Assembly: GCF_905397395.1 (NCBI RefSeq)
Contig: NZ_CAJPVH010000028.1
Span: forward strand, 1-64,000
Direction: 5' to 3'
DNA length: 64,000 bases
From: Cupriavidus campinensis
GTDB lineage: Bacteria > Pseudomonadota > Gammaproteobacteria > Burkholderiales > Burkholderiaceae
Below, piece by piece: positions 16,884-26,457 of the stretch (within the stretch, counting starts at the first letter, position 1; the number at the start of each line of letters is the position of its first letter). The translations under genes and the position numbers were made by a program. Below the pieces are notes generated by a model. That model searched no databases. It was given only the letters and a program-made list of their open reading frames with translations, and was not told the DNA's origin.

Positions 16884-19610
16884 ATGATCAGATCCACGCT
16901 GACCCGTATCGTCAAGTTTTCCACCGTCCGCGCCTGGACCGTGATCGGCATTTCGCTGCTGCTCACCATCGCCAGCGGCGTCTACATGGCGCGCAATTTC
17001 GCCATCAATACCGATATCAGCCGCCTGCTGGAGTCCGACCAACCGTGGGCGCAGAACGACGCGGCCATCAGCGATGCGTTTCCGCAGCGCGACAAAATGA
17101 TCCTGGCCGTGGTGCAGGCCCCGGCCAAGGAGCTGGCCGATGCCGCCGCCAACGAACTGGCCGATGCCCTGCGCCAGCAGCCGCAGCGCTTCCGCGCGGT
17201 GGGCCAGCCCGGCGCGGGCGCCTTCTTCGAGCGCAACGGCCTGCTGTTCGCCGACACGGCCTCGGTCAACGACATGGCTACCAAGCTCACCCAGGCGCGC
17301 CCGCTGATCAATAACCTCGCCCATGACCCCACGCTGCGCGGGCTCTCAGACCTGCTGACCACCACCCTGACCCTGCCGCTGCAACTGGGCCAGATCAAGC
17401 TGGGCGACATGGAGAAGCTGCTGGCAGCCAGCGCCACCACCGTGGACGGCGTGCTGGCCAACAAGCCCGTGGCGCTGTCCTGGATGGGACTGGTCGACGA
17501 CAGCCTGAAGCCCAATGCCGATGGCCGGGCGTTCAGCTTCGTCACGCTGTCGCCGGTGCTCGACTTCAGCGACCTCAAGGCCGGCGCCGGCGCCAGCGAG
17601 GCCATCCGCCGCGCCGCCGCCGATCTCAAGCTCGACCAGCGCTATGGCGCCGCCGTCCGCCTCACCGGCCCCCAGCCGCTGGCGGACGACGAGTTCGCGT
17701 CCGTGAGCGAAGGTGCCGTGCTCAACGGCGTGCTCACGCTGGTGGTGGTCATCGGCATTCTCTGGATGGCGCTGCGTTCCGCGCGCCTGATCGTGGCCGT
17801 GCTGGCCAGCCTGGTGGCCGGCCTGCTGATGACGGCGGCGCTGGGCCTGATGATGGTGGGCGCGCTGAACATGATCTCGGTGGCGTTCGCCGTGCTGTTC
17901 GTCGGGCTGGGAGTGGACTTCGGCATCCAGTTCGGCGTGCGCTACCGCGCCGAGCGGCACGAGCACGACGACCTCGACGAGGCCCTGCGGCTGACCGCGC
18001 GCGACGTCGGCACGCCGCTGACGCTGGCCGCCGCCGCCACCGCCGCCGCGTTCTTCTGCTTCCTGCCCACTGATTACCGTGGCGTGGCGGAGCTGGGCAA
18101 GATTGCCGGCGTGGGCATGTTCATCGCCTACGCCACCACGTTCACGCTGCTGCCGGCCCTGATCCGCGTGCTGCGCCCCAAGGGCGAGGCCGAGCTGCCG
18201 GGCTTCGGCTGGCTGGCCCCGGCCGATGCGTTCTTCGAGCGCCATCGCAAGGGCGTGCTGGTGGGCGTGCTGGTGCTGATCTTCGGCGGCGCCCCGCTGC
18301 TGCCGCACCTGAAGTTCGATTTCGATCCGCTGCACCTGAAGGACCCGCATTCCGAGTCGATGTCCACGCTGCTGGCGCTCAAGGATGCCCCGCAGGCCGG
18401 CACCGATGACGTGAAGGTGCTGGCCCCGTCGCTGGCGGCCGCCCAGCGCACCGCAGACAAGCTCAAGGCCCTGCCCGAAGTCGAGCGCGTGGTCACGCTG
18501 CGCACCTTCATCCCCGACGACCAGGCGCCCAAGCTGGCGATCATCGCCGGACTGGCGAAGACGATGATGCCGGCGCTGACGCAAACCCCGTCCGAACCGG
18601 CTGACGACGTGCGGCGCGTGGCATCGCTGCGCAACGCCTCGCGCCAGCTCGACCTGGCCGCCCTCGATCATCCCGGCCCGGGCGCGGAAGCCGCCGCGCA
18701 TCTGTCGCGCTCGCTGAAGAAGCTGTCCGATGCCGAACCCGCCACGCGCGACCGCGCCGAGCGGGCCATCGCCCTGCCGCTGCGGCTTGCGCTCGCCACG
18801 CTGCAACGCTCGCTCCAGCCGGAGCCGGTGTCGCAGCAGACGCTGCCGCCGGAACTCGTGCGCGACTGGCTGGCCCCGGACGGCAAGGCGCTGGTCAGTG
18901 TCTCGCCCAAGCTGCCGCCTCCCGGCGTCAAGAACGAGGCCGCGCGCGCGGCCGCGCTCGACCACTTCCTGGACGTGATGGCGCGCGTGCAGCCCGATGC
19001 CACAGGCGGCCCGATCGCGATCCGCGGTTCGGCGGACACGATCATGACCGCGTTCGCCCATGCCGGCCTCTGGGCCGTGCTGTCGATCACGATGCTGCTC
19101 TGGATTACGCTGCGGCGCGTGGGCGACGTGCTGCGCACGCTGATTCCGCTGCTGGTGTCCGGCATCGTCACGCTGGAGCTGTGCGTGGTGTTCGGCATCG
19201 CGCTGAACTTCGCCAACGTGATTGCGCTGCCGCTGCTGCTGGGCATCGGCGTCGCGTTCAAGATCTACTACGTGATTGCGTGGCGCAACGGCAAGACCAA
19301 GCTGCTGCAATCGAGCCTGACGCATGCGGTGCTGTTCAGCGCCGCCACCACGGCTACGGCGTTCGGCAGCCTCTGGCTGTCGCACCACCCGGGCACGGCG
19401 AGCATGGGCAAGCTGCTGGCGCTGGCGCTGGTGACCACGCTGGCCGGCGCGGTGTTCTTCCAGCCGATCCTGATGGGCCGGCCGCGCCGCGCGCCGGTTG
19501 GGCGCCACGATCCGCTCGGCCCCTCGCTACCCCCCTTGACGGTGGCTACGACGCTGGGGAATTCCGCCGATAACCACCATGGGGCGGACCACGGGAATAC
19601 CAGGCGGTAA
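16884..19610 (+). CDS. hpnN: hopanoid transporter HpnN (RND superfamily)
   Basis: This 908-residue inner-membrane protein is an MmpL-like RND exporter. It has an N-terminal helix (about 14-34) and a periplasmic loop, followed by a cluster of helices around 278-430 with the sterol-sensing-like [21 protein letters not shown] second loop is followed by helices around 715-870, where [21 protein letters not shown] repeats the core motif. HpnN moves hopanoids from the inner to the outer membrane. A possible -10 (TATACT, 16823-16828) lies upstream. mlaA follows 98 bases downstream on the same strand. The C-terminal tail past 875 is low-complexity. Confidence 0.95.
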   Translation: MIRSTLTRIVKFSTVRAWTVIGISLLLTIASGVYMARNFAINTDISRLLESDQPWAQNDAAISDAFPQRDKMILAVVQAPAKELADAAANELADALRQQPQRFRAVGQPGAGAFFERNGLLFADTASVNDMATKLTQARPLINNLAHDPTLRGLSDLLTTTLTLPLQLGQIKLGDMEKLLAASATTVDGVLANKPVALSWMGLVDDSLKPNADGRAFSFVTLSPVLDFSDLKAGAGASEAIRRAAADLKLDQRYGAAVRLTGPQPLADDEFASVSEGAVLNGVLTLVVVIGILWMALRSARLIVAVLASLVAGLLMTAALGLMMVGALNMISVAFAVLFVGLGVDFGIQFGVRYRAERHEHDDLDEALRLTARDVGTPLTLAAAATAAAFFCFLPTDYRGVAELGKIAGVGMFIAYATTFTLLPALIRVLRPKGEAELPGFGWLAPADAFFERHRKGVLVGVLVLIFGGAPLLPHLKFDFDPLHLKDPHSESMSTLLALKDAPQAGTDDVKVLAPSLAAAQRTADKLKALPEVERVVTLRTFIPDDQAPKLAIIAGLAKTMMPALTQTPSEPADDVRRVASLRNASRQLDLAALDHPGPGAEAAAHLSRSLKKLSDAEPATRDRAERAIALPLRLALATLQRSLQPEPVSQQTLPPELVRDWLAPDGKALVSVSPKLPPPGVKNEAARAAALDHFLDVMARVQPDATGGPIAIRGSADTIMTAFAHAGLWAVLSITMLLWITLRRVGDVLRTLIPLLVSGIVTLELCVVFGIALNFANVIALPLLLGIGVAFKIYYVIAWRNGKTKLLQSSLTHAVLFSAATTATAFGSLWLSHHPGTASMGKLLALALVTTLAGAVFFQPILMGRPRRAPVGRHDPLGPSLPPLTVATTLGNSADNHHGADHGNTRR

Positions 19611-19708
19611 GTGGCGGTGATGCGGTATTGTTGCCTGCCGCAGCCCTTGAAGTGCCGGCGGCCGGCCCCCATAACCACAAGAAATCAAGAAAGACCTACC
19701 GTCTCACC

Positions 19709-20644
19709 ATGCTCTCCCGTCTCCCGCTCCTGCCCGGCGCCCGCCGCCTTCCGATTTCCCGCTCGATTGGCCTGACCGGCCGCTCCCGGATCGCCAGCGC
19801 ACTGGCCGCCACCGCCCTCTCCGCCCTGCTCGCGGGCTGCGCCTCCGGCCCGCAGGCCAACCCCGACGATCCGCTCGAGCCCATGAACCGCGTGACCTTC
19901 AAGGTCAACGACACGGTGGACGAGTACGTGGCCGTGCCCATCTCCAAGGGCTACAAGGCGGTGACGCCCGAGCCGGTGCGGCAGGCGGTGACCAACTTCT
20001 ATTCGAACCTGGCCGACGTCGGCAACTTCGCCAACAATCTGCTGCAGGGCAAGGGCACCGCCGCGGCGGAAACCCTGATGCGCGTGGCGATCAACTCGGT
20101 GCTCGGCATCGGCGGCCTGATCGACATCGCCACGGCGGCCGGCATTGAGCGCCATTCGCAGGATCTGGGGCTGACGCTAGGGGTGTGGGGCTTTCCGCAG
20201 GGGCCGTACATCGTGCTGCCGCTGTTCGGGCCGAGCACCGTGCGCGATGGTATCGGGCTGGCCGGCAGCTTCTACCTCGACCCGGCGCATTACCTCGATC
20301 CGGCATGGCGCAATTCGCTGTTCGCGCTCAACGTGGTGAACGTGCGGACCAACCTGCTCGGCGCGACGGACCTGCTCTCGCTGGCCGCGCTGGATAAGTA
20401 TTCCTTCGTGCGGGATGGCTATCTGCAGCGCCGCCGCTACCTGCTGGGCCAGGGGGGCGACGACCTGCCGTCGTATGACGACGAGGATGAGGGCACGCCT
20501 TCGGACGTGCCGAAGCGGATCAAGCCGGACACGCCGGCTTCCCCCGACGCACCGGCCAAGCCGGACGCCGACGGCGCCAAACCCGAGGCCACCCCGCCGG
20601 TGCCGGCCGCCACGCCGGCGCCTGCGCCAGGCATGGCGAAGTAA
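19709..20644 (+). CDS. mlaA: outer-membrane lipid-asymmetry lipoprotein MlaA/VacJ
   Basis: This 311-residue lipoprotein has a lipobox LLAGC with the acylated Cys at 44. The VacJ/MlaA domain follows: DPLEPMNRVTFKVNDTVDEY, FYSNLADVGNFANNLLQG, DLGLTLGVWGFPQGPYIVLP and FGPSTVRDGIG. MlaA removes mislocalised phospholipid from the outer leaflet and hands it to MlaC. A Pro/Ala/Asp-rich tail of about 60 residues follows the domain. The start ATG at 19709 has no strong ribosome-binding site, and the N-terminus is long for a lipoprotein signal, so a later internal start is possible. Its position after hpnN suggests a hopanoid or phospholipid transport role. Confidence 0.92.
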   Translation: MLSRLPLLPGARRLPISRSIGLTGRSRIASALAATALSALLAGCASGPQANPDDPLEPMNRVTFKVNDTVDEYVAVPISKGYKAVTPEPVRQAVTNFYSNLADVGNFANNLLQGKGTAAAETLMRVAINSVLGIGGLIDIATAAGIERHSQDLGLTLGVWGFPQGPYIVLPLFGPSTVRDGIGLAGSFYLDPAHYLDPAWRNSLFALNVVNVRTNLLGATDLLSLAALDKYSFVRDGYLQRRRYLLGQGGDDLPSYDDEDEGTPSDVPKRIKPDTPASPDAPAKPDADGAKPEATPPVPAATPAPAPGMAK

Positions 20645-20650
20645 GCTCGC

Positions 20651-21000
20651 TCAGGCGGTAAAGCCACCGTCGGCAACAATCTCCGCCCCGGTCACGAACG
20701 CTGCGTCGGGGCTCGCGAGGAATGCCACGACACCGGCAATCTCATGCGGCTGGCCGTACCGGCCCACGGCAATGCCGGGGCCGACGATCTGGCCGACCGG
20801 GCCGCCGTCGGGCAACATGTCGGTATCGGTCGGGCCCGGGTGGCCCGTATTGACCGTGATGCCTTTCGGCCCCAGGTCGCGCACCAGACTGCGCGTGAAG
20901 CCTGTGATGGCGCCCTTTGTCAGCGGTAGAGCGATGCGGTGGGAAACGCCGCATCGCGCGTCATCGACGAACCGATATGGATCACGCGCCCGTTTCGAAG
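20651..21000 (-). pseudogene. decayed short-chain dehydrogenase (FabG-like), frameshifted and N-terminally truncated
   Basis: The last 90 or so codons read cleanly as the C-terminal half of a classical SDR: LTKGAITGFTRSLVRDLG, GITVNTGHPGPTDTDM and a GGFTA end. Upstream, in a different frame, lies the matching active-site strand RVIHIGSSM...ASLY. The two frames meet between the catalytic Tyr (20926-20928) and Lys codons, where only two bases (20924-20925) separate Tyr and Leu codons instead of three, a one-base deletion. The N-terminal Rossmann half is missing, since only about 165 bases remain before the lysR stop. It sits downstream of a LysR gene. I regard it as non-functional. Confidence 0.8.
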
Positions 21001-21164
21001 GGTGCGACGCGGCCATTGGCGGTGGCTTCGAGCTCATGCGCTCCGGACGAACCGGACGCACGCACCAATGGACGATGCGCGAGGGGCTGGCGCAGCGGCT
21101 GGCAGGTGGTCTCGGCATTTAGCGTTTCCCGCCGATCGCCCCTGCCCTGGCCCGCCTAGCCCAC

Positions 21165-22049
21165 CTAGCCCGCCTTGCCAGTCGCCCCCATTGCCGTCAC
21201 CGCATCGAGAAATGCCAGCATTGCGCTCGATGGGTAGGCGTCCTGGCGGCGGATGAACAAGGTTTCGACGTAAGCCTTGTCCGGCGGCAATGCGTGCAGC
21301 CGGAGCGCATGGCGTTCGCTCGCGGCCTGGGCCACACCACGGGGAAGTAGCGTGACCCCGACACCCCCCGCCACGCAGGCCAGGATCGTGTCCAGCGCAC
21401 CGAACTCCATCGGCGTAGCGAGGACCATTCCCCTCTCCGAAAACCACCCCTCCAGCCGCTGCCGGTACGAACACCCACGGCGGAACACGATCGCCTTCAG
21501 GTCAGGTGTGGATTGGATGGCATCGATCGTGGGCATCGTATCCGGCGTGACCAGGACCAGTTCCTCCCGGAAGACCGCCTGGCTATGCAGATCGGGATGG
21601 TTGAGCGGCCCCCCGACGAACGCGGCGTCGAGCCGGCATTCCACGACATCGCTCGTCAGGCTGGCACTGGTGCCCGTGGTCAACGACAGGCTGACCTTCG
21701 GATAGCGCCGCGCGAATTGGCTCAGCACGGGCGACAGCCGCAGCGCGGCCGTGGTTTCCAGCGTGCCGAGCACCAGGGCACCACTGGGCGGGCCGTCGTC
21801 CATGGCGGCGTGGCGCGCGTCCGCCAGCAGTTTTGCCATGCGTCCGGCATACGGCAGCATCCGTTGCCCGGCGGGGGTCAGGCTGACGCCGCGGGTATGC
21901 CGCACAAAGAGCGGGACACCGATCTCGCCCTCCAGCGCCCGGATTCGGGCGGTCACGTTTGACTGCACCGTATGCAATTCGCTCGCCGCTTTGTTCATGC
22001 TGCCGAGGCGGGCGACAGTCTCGAAGTACTTCAGGTCCGCGACGTCCAT
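21165..22049 (-). CDS. LysR-family transcriptional regulator
   Basis: This encodes 294 residues. The N-terminal HTH (MDVADLKYFETVARLGSMNK, then SELHTVQSNVTARIRALE) is followed by the substrate-binding domain. ATG 22049 gives the canonical short lead into the HTH; upstream in-frame codons to 22193 add unrelated sequence. It lies beside a decayed SDR and diverges from an unknown gene at 22220. Its former target may be the lost dehydrogenase or the divergent gene. The effector is unknown. Confidence 0.9.
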   Translation of the reverse strand: MDVADLKYFETVARLGSMNKAASELHTVQSNVTARIRALEGEIGVPLFVRHTRGVSLTPAGQRMLPYAGRMAKLLADARHAAMDDGPPSGALVLGTLETTAALRLSPVLSQFARRYPKVSLSLTTGTSASLTSDVVECRLDAAFVGGPLNHPDLHSQAVFREELVLVTPDTMPTIDAIQSTPDLKAIVFRRGCSYRQRLEGWFSERGMVLATPMEFGALDTILACVAGGVGVTLLPRGVAQAASERHALRLHALPPDKAYVETLFIRRQDAYPSSAMLAFLDAVTAMGATGKAG

Positions 22050-22219
22050 GGGTCTCGCTACGTTCGAAAAATGGGCGCAGTGTAGCGCTATCACCCGGCC
22101 CATGCGAAGTTGCAGCCCGCTATCGCTTCTTCCGATACCCCAATCAAGAAATTTCGTAAGTGCACGTGACCCGACATTGATTAGCATCGTCAAACAAGAA
22201 AGTAGACAGGAAAACGACC

Positions 22220-22717
22220 ATGCAAATCACGCCTTCCCTCGGATCTTTCGGCACGGCGACGCGAGATCTCCCGGCACCCGTGGCCGCGCCTTCGCCCGAT
22301 CAGGCCGAAACCGGTCAAGGTCCGTTTTCGCCGTTATCCGCCGCCGATGGGCGGAATCGCATCACGATGTCCCACGGTGGGCGGCTGCTGGCGAAGACGA
22401 AGGACGACGGCACGGATGCGGTGACACGCGCGATCCAGGACAGCAAGTATCCCGAGGAAATCAAGAAACTGATGATCAAGATCCGCGAACTGCAGGCGCA
22501 GTTGCGTGAGAAAGCGGCCGAACTGCAGGAAGTGGCAGCCGACCGGAAGCTGGCGCCGCGTCAGCGCGAAATGAAGACGGCGGCCCTTCGCGACGCGGTT
22601 GGCACCATTACGTCGGCCATCCGGACCGCCACGGCCACGCTCAACGACACGCTCACGGTCATGCGATTTTCCCGGGAGGATCGCGACGCAATCGGCGTGC
22701 TGCTGTCTGGCGCCTAG
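22220..22717 (+). CDS. unknown protein with central coiled coil
   Basis: This encodes 165 residues starting at ATG 22220, with ACAGG shortly upstream. Residues about 80-125 form a strongly charged heptad-like helix (EEIKKLMIKIRELQAQLREK and onward), followed by a Thr/Ala-rich helix and a short C-terminal tail. The N-terminal 45 residues are Pro/Ser-rich. There is no signal peptide or transmembrane segment. It is divergent from the LysR gene by 170 bases. The shape recalls secreted or FlxA-like coiled-coil proteins, but I cannot assign a family. Confidence 0.65.
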   Translation: MQITPSLGSFGTATRDLPAPVAAPSPDQAETGQGPFSPLSAADGRNRITMSHGGRLLAKTKDDGTDAVTRAIQDSKYPEEIKKLMIKIRELQAQLREKAAELQEVAADRKLAPRQREMKTAALRDAVGTITSAIRTATATLNDTLTVMRFSREDRDAIGVLLSGA

Positions 22718-22747
22718 TCTCCGTCTCCTGCGGCATCGCGACAGGCC

Positions 22748-22784
22748 AAAAAAGCCGTGTCCGCGCCGAGGCCAGCGCGGACAC
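22748..22784 (-). terminator. rho-independent terminator for the two-component operon
   Basis: A perfect 10-bp inverted repeat, GTGTCCGCGC (22757-22766) with GCGCGGACAC (22775-22784), has an 8-base loop. On the minus strand it is followed by six T residues (22753-22748). It lies about 140 bases past the histidine-kinase stop and closes that transcript. It can also insulate the convergent coiled-coil gene. Confidence 0.85.
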
Positions 22785-22925
22785 TAAAGCCTCGGATGCG
22801 GAGTCCGTGGCCTCGCCCATCGTAGGCAATTTCGTCCACGTCGATTGCCAACAATTGTGTCGGCGGGCGATGTCTATACAGCTTGCCGGGGACGAACGTC
22901 GACGCCCGATGTTGGCGCGGTCAGA

Positions 22926-24110
22926 TCAGCCGGCGCGCCGCCGCAACGGCAGCAACAGCGTGAAGGTGGCGCCCGCGCCGGCGGCGCTGTCCACCATGAC
23001 GCGGCCACCGTGCCGCTCCGCCACCGTCTTCACGAACACCAGCCCCAGCCCGCTGCCGGCCGGCGCATCGGCGCCCGGCGCGTGCACGCGGCGGAACGGT
23101 TCGAACAGGCGCGCCTGATCCGCGTAGGAAATGCCCGGGCCGGAATCTGACACCGCCACCGCCAGGAACAGCCCCATGCGCCGCAGCCGCACCGACACCG
23201 GCTTGCCGGGCGGCCCGAACTTGATGGCATTGCTGACCAGATTGGCGATGGCGCGCACCAGCAGCACGGGGGCAGCGCGCAGGGTCTCGCCCTCCGCTTC
23301 CAGGCTCAGTTGCAGCTCGATGCCGCGCGCCTTGGCCAGCGCCCAGAGTTCATCGGTGGCGTCCAGCACCAGGCCGGTCAACTCCACCTCCGCAAACTCC
23401 AGCCGTTCCGAATCCGCCTGCGCCAGCCGGATGAAGTCGTCGGCCAGCGCCAGCGTGCGGTGCGCGTGTTCGGCGATGCGGGCCAGCAGCACGTCCGGCG
23501 GCAGCGCGCGGGTGGGGCGCGACTGCATGTCGATCAGCGCCAGGATCGACGCCTGGGGGGAACGCATGTCGTGCGACAGGAAATGCAGCATCTGGGCGCG
23601 CTGACGCTCGGCGCGGCGCACCGTGGTGATGTCGATCAGGCTGACGATGGCCCCGGGCGGACGGCCGCTTTCGCTCTGTAGCGGCGCGCCGTGGAGCAGG
23701 AAGCGGCGGTCGTCCTCGGTGGCCAGTTCCACGCCCTGGGAATCGTCGGACGACATGACCGGCGCGTGGGAGTCCAGCACCGCGCAGAGCGCATCCCAGT
23801 AGGCGAGGCCGGGGCCCGGCACCGGGAACAGCGCTTCGATCAGATCCGGCAGGCCCGGCGGGGCAAGGCCGCCATAGGCATCGTCGGCGAAATCAGGGAA
23901 ATCAGGGGAATCCGGGGAGGCACCCGGCGCGGTGCCGCCGCCGCGCACGGCCAGATCCTCGATGCCGGACAGCATGGCGGGAGCCAGCGCCACCGCGCGG
24001 CGGTTCGCCACGAGGATGCCGCCGTCGATATCGCAGATCACCGTGGCCTCGGGCAGGTTCTCGAGGCCGTCGAGAAAGCGGGGCAACGGCGGCGGCGCCT
24101 GGCTATGCAT
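22926..24110 (-). CDS. soluble sensor histidine kinase
   Basis: This encodes 394 residues. An N-terminal PAS-like region (about 15-165, with ATVICDIDGGILVANRRAV) is followed by a HisKA dimerisation helix with the phosphoacceptor at H180 (FLSHDMRSPQ). A HATPase domain follows with N-box NLVSNAIKFG, G1 SDSGPGI and G2 GSGLGLVFVK. No membrane helix is visible, so it senses a cytoplasmic signal or a partner protein. The start ATG at 24110 overlaps the response-regulator stop by eight bases, so the two are translationally coupled. A terminator follows. The inducing signal is unknown. Confidence 0.92.
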   Translation of the reverse strand: MHSQAPPPLPRFLDGLENLPEATVICDIDGGILVANRRAVALAPAMLSGIEDLAVRGGGTAPGASPDSPDFPDFADDAYGGLAPPGLPDLIEALFPVPGPGLAYWDALCAVLDSHAPVMSSDDSQGVELATEDDRRFLLHGAPLQSESGRPPGAIVSLIDITTVRRAERQRAQMLHFLSHDMRSPQASILALIDMQSRPTRALPPDVLLARIAEHAHRTLALADDFIRLAQADSERLEFAEVELTGLVLDATDELWALAKARGIELQLSLEAEGETLRAAPVLLVRAIANLVSNAIKFGPPGKPVSVRLRRMGLFLAVAVSDSGPGISYADQARLFEPFRRVHAPGADAPAGSGLGLVFVKTVAERHGGRVMVDSAAGAGATFTLLLPLRRRAG

Positions 24111-24819
24111 CGGGCTGCCCGGCGGCCAGCGTGCTGGCCTCCTCGAACCGGTAGCCATGCGAGTAGACGGACATCAGCCGCACGCCGTTGTCGGGCCGCA
24201 TCTCCAGCTTGATGCGCAACCGCGAGATATGGGTGTCCAGCGTACGCGAGCCGGCTTCCATCGCGCGGCCCCAGACGGCCTGCTCGATCACCTCGCGCGA
24301 GAGCAGCCGGCCGATATTGCGGAACAGGAACAGCGCGAGGTCGAATTCGCGCGGCGACAGTTCCACCGGCGCGCCCGAGAGCGTGATGGACCGCCGGCGC
24401 GCATCCACCACATAGCGGCCCTGGCGCAGCAACTGGTCGTCATGGGGCACGGCCGGATAGGCGCGGCGCAGCAGCGCGCGCACGCGGGCCACGAACTCGG
24501 CGGGCCGCACCGGCTTGGCCAGGTAGTCGTCCGCCCCGACGGCGAGGCCGGCGACGATATCGGATTCATCGATCCGGCTGGTCAGGAACAGGATGGGCGG
24601 CAGCCGGCCGGCATGCTGGCGCACCCAGTTCACGACCTCGTAGCCGCTCATGTCGGGCAGTTGCCAGTCAATGACCAGCAGGTCGAACACCTGGTCACGC
24701 AGCGCGCGCAGGAAGTCCGATCCGGTGGCGAAGCTCGTACACGTAAAGCCGGCCTCCTCGAGCAGTTGTCGGATCTGTGCGGCCTGGCTGGGGTCGTCCT
24801 CCACGGAGGCAATTCTCAT
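24103..24819 (-). CDS. OmpR-family response regulator
   Basis: This 238-residue regulator has an N-terminal receiver domain with acidic pocket EDD at 7-9, the phosphoacceptor D51 in VIDWQLPDMSG, the switch Thr in FLTSR and the Lys in YLAKPVRP. A C-terminal winged-helix DNA-binding domain follows (LSPREFDLALFLFRNIGRLL, then SRTLDTHISRLRIKLE). It is the first gene of a two-gene unit with the overlapping histidine kinase. It lies 266 bases beyond the end of the pel operon on the same strand, so control of biofilm genes is possible but unproven. A 6-1-6 inverted repeat lies about 95 bases upstream. Confidence 0.93.
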   Translation of the reverse strand: MRIASVEDDPSQAAQIRQLLEEAGFTCTSFATGSDFLRALRDQVFDLLVIDWQLPDMSGYEVVNWVRQHAGRLPPILFLTSRIDESDIVAGLAVGADDYLAKPVRPAEFVARVRALLRRAYPAVPHDDQLLRQGRYVVDARRRSITLSGAPVELSPREFDLALFLFRNIGRLLSREVIEQAVWGRAMEAGSRTLDTHISRLRIKLEMRPDNGVRLMSVYSHGYRFEEASTLAAGQPDA

Positions 24820-24912
24820 ACATCCCTCTGATGACTGCCGCCGATGTGTGGCGCGGCCGCATCATGTTACCCAAACGCGCGACGGCGCGTCGAGGCTCCG
24901 TTCGAGGGGCAT

Positions 24913-24925
24913 GCAACAGTGTTGC
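24913..24925. promoter_or_regulatory. 6-1-6 inverted repeat upstream of response regulator
   Basis: GCAACAGTGTTGC is a perfect dyad with one central base, placed about 95 bases before the response-regulator start in the 266-base gap after pelG. It could be an operator for autoregulation or a small hairpin. No T-run follows, so it is not a standard terminator, and I see no strong terminator for the pel operon in this gap. Confidence 0.3.
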
Positions 24926-25085
24926 GGCGCCGCTGCGACGGCGGGGATGGCGCGCGGCAAGCGCAGCATTGGGCTGGCACGTTTGAAACGATGGCCAGCG
25001 GGGCCGCGCCCGGGCGCCGGAGCGTGTGTAAAAGCTACAACAGGCACGCCCGCGGCCTGCGGCCCTTGACTCCTCGTCCTCTGCC

Positions 25086-26456
25086 CTACTGCAGCATGTA
25101 CGTCTCGTACTCCAGCCGCTCCAGCTTGCGGTCCAGCAGGTACAGCGCCAGCGCCACCACGATCAGCAGCGACACCGCGAACCCGTAGCCATACCAGGCT
25201 GGGCCCAGCTCCAGCGTCAGCCGGGTCAGCACGAAGTTCAGCACCACGAAGCTCCCGGTCAGCAGCAGCACTTCGCGCCGGCGGTCCAGGTAGAAGTAGA
25301 TGTTGAGCACGCCGAGCAGCACCACCTGCAGGCTCGCGCCGATCACGTCGACATAGAGCAGCGGCAGGTACAGCTCGGAAATGCCCAGCAGCCGCAGCAC
25401 CCACGGCCCCACCACGAACAGCAGCAGCGCCGCAATGGCCTGCACCTTGACGATCTCGTACAGCCCCAGGCGGATGGTCTGGACCATCGTGTTGCGCATG
25501 TCCTCGATGTGCTCGAGCGAGCTGCCGCCGCGCACCGCGTTGTAGAACGCGTCGTAGTACTCGACGAAATCGGTCTCGATACGCACCAGGAACACCGCCA
25601 TGCCCGGGATGATGGCGAGGTAGGCCAGGAACACCGGGATGTCGTAGATGATGGACGCGTGCAGCGGGCCAATCACCTGCTGGCCCGTGGACGGCGCGTA
25701 CCAGAACATGAACTTGTCCAGCCAGATGCCGAGGTTGTAGAACAGGCCGATGGCCACCAGGCTCGGATAGGCGTAGCGCTTCTGGAACACCTCGAACGAC
25801 ATGAAGCGCTGGCTGGTGTAGTTGCGGTAGATCAGCGTGATCATGCCCACCAGCAGGCACAGCTGGCCCACCACGAAACCGGCCAGCAGCCCCTCCAGCC
25901 CGCGCGAGCGCAGCGCCAGCGCGCCCAGCACCGTGATCGTGTAGCCGACGAAGAACGTCCACACGATGGCCTTGTACTGCTTCATGCCCGACAGGAAGAT
26001 CGCCGCGATCCAGATATTGCTCATGATCACGAAGCCCGCGATCATCAGCAGCCGGTACAGCACCGACTGTTCCGGGAACGCCCAGACCGCGCAGCCCACG
26101 CCGATGGCGCCGGCCAGCCCCGTGGAGAGCAGCGCCACCGCGTGGTAGTTCGACAGCACGAGGTGGTCGCGCCGCTCGAACAGCCGGTCGGAGGTGAAGC
26201 GCGTGAACGACAGCTGCATCGGCCCGGTCAGGATCAGGCTGCAGGCAATCAGGTAGGTCACCGACACCTGGAACTGCGTGATCAGCATCCCCGGAATCAC
26301 GAAGCCGATGCTCAGCAGGCCGATCAGCAGGATGCCGAGGATCGACAGCACCCACGGCCCGGAGCTGATCACGCCGGCGTAAGCGTAGGCGCTCAGCATG
26401 CCGGACAGGCTGTCGCGCCGGAGCATCTTGCGGAGTTCGAAACCAATCCCGGCCAT
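25086..26456 (-). CDS. pelG: Pel exopolysaccharide membrane transporter PelG
   Basis: This 456-residue protein has about 12 hydrophobic segments and belongs to the PelG family of the MOP flippase superfamily, which works with PelD, PelE and PelF at the inner membrane to synthesise and move Pel polymer. The N-terminus MAGIGFELRKMLRRDSLSGM is highly characteristic. The start ATG at 26456 follows the pelF stop by one base. It is the last gene of the pel operon. Confidence 0.95.
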   Translation of the reverse strand: MAGIGFELRKMLRRDSLSGMLSAYAYAGVISSGPWVLSILGILLIGLLSIGFVIPGMLITQFQVSVTYLIACSLILTGPMQLSFTRFTSDRLFERRDHLVLSNYHAVALLSTGLAGAIGVGCAVWAFPEQSVLYRLLMIAGFVIMSNIWIAAIFLSGMKQYKAIVWTFFVGYTITVLGALALRSRGLEGLLAGFVVGQLCLLVGMITLIYRNYTSQRFMSFEVFQKRYAYPSLVAIGLFYNLGIWLDKFMFWYAPSTGQQVIGPLHASIIYDIPVFLAYLAIIPGMAVFLVRIETDFVEYYDAFYNAVRGGSSLEHIEDMRNTMVQTIRLGLYEIVKVQAIAALLLFVVGPWVLRLLGISELYLPLLYVDVIGASLQVVLLGVLNIYFYLDRRREVLLLTGSFVVLNFVLTRLTLELGPAWYGYGFAVSLLIVVALALYLLDRKLERLEYETYMLQ

Positions 26457-26457
26457 G

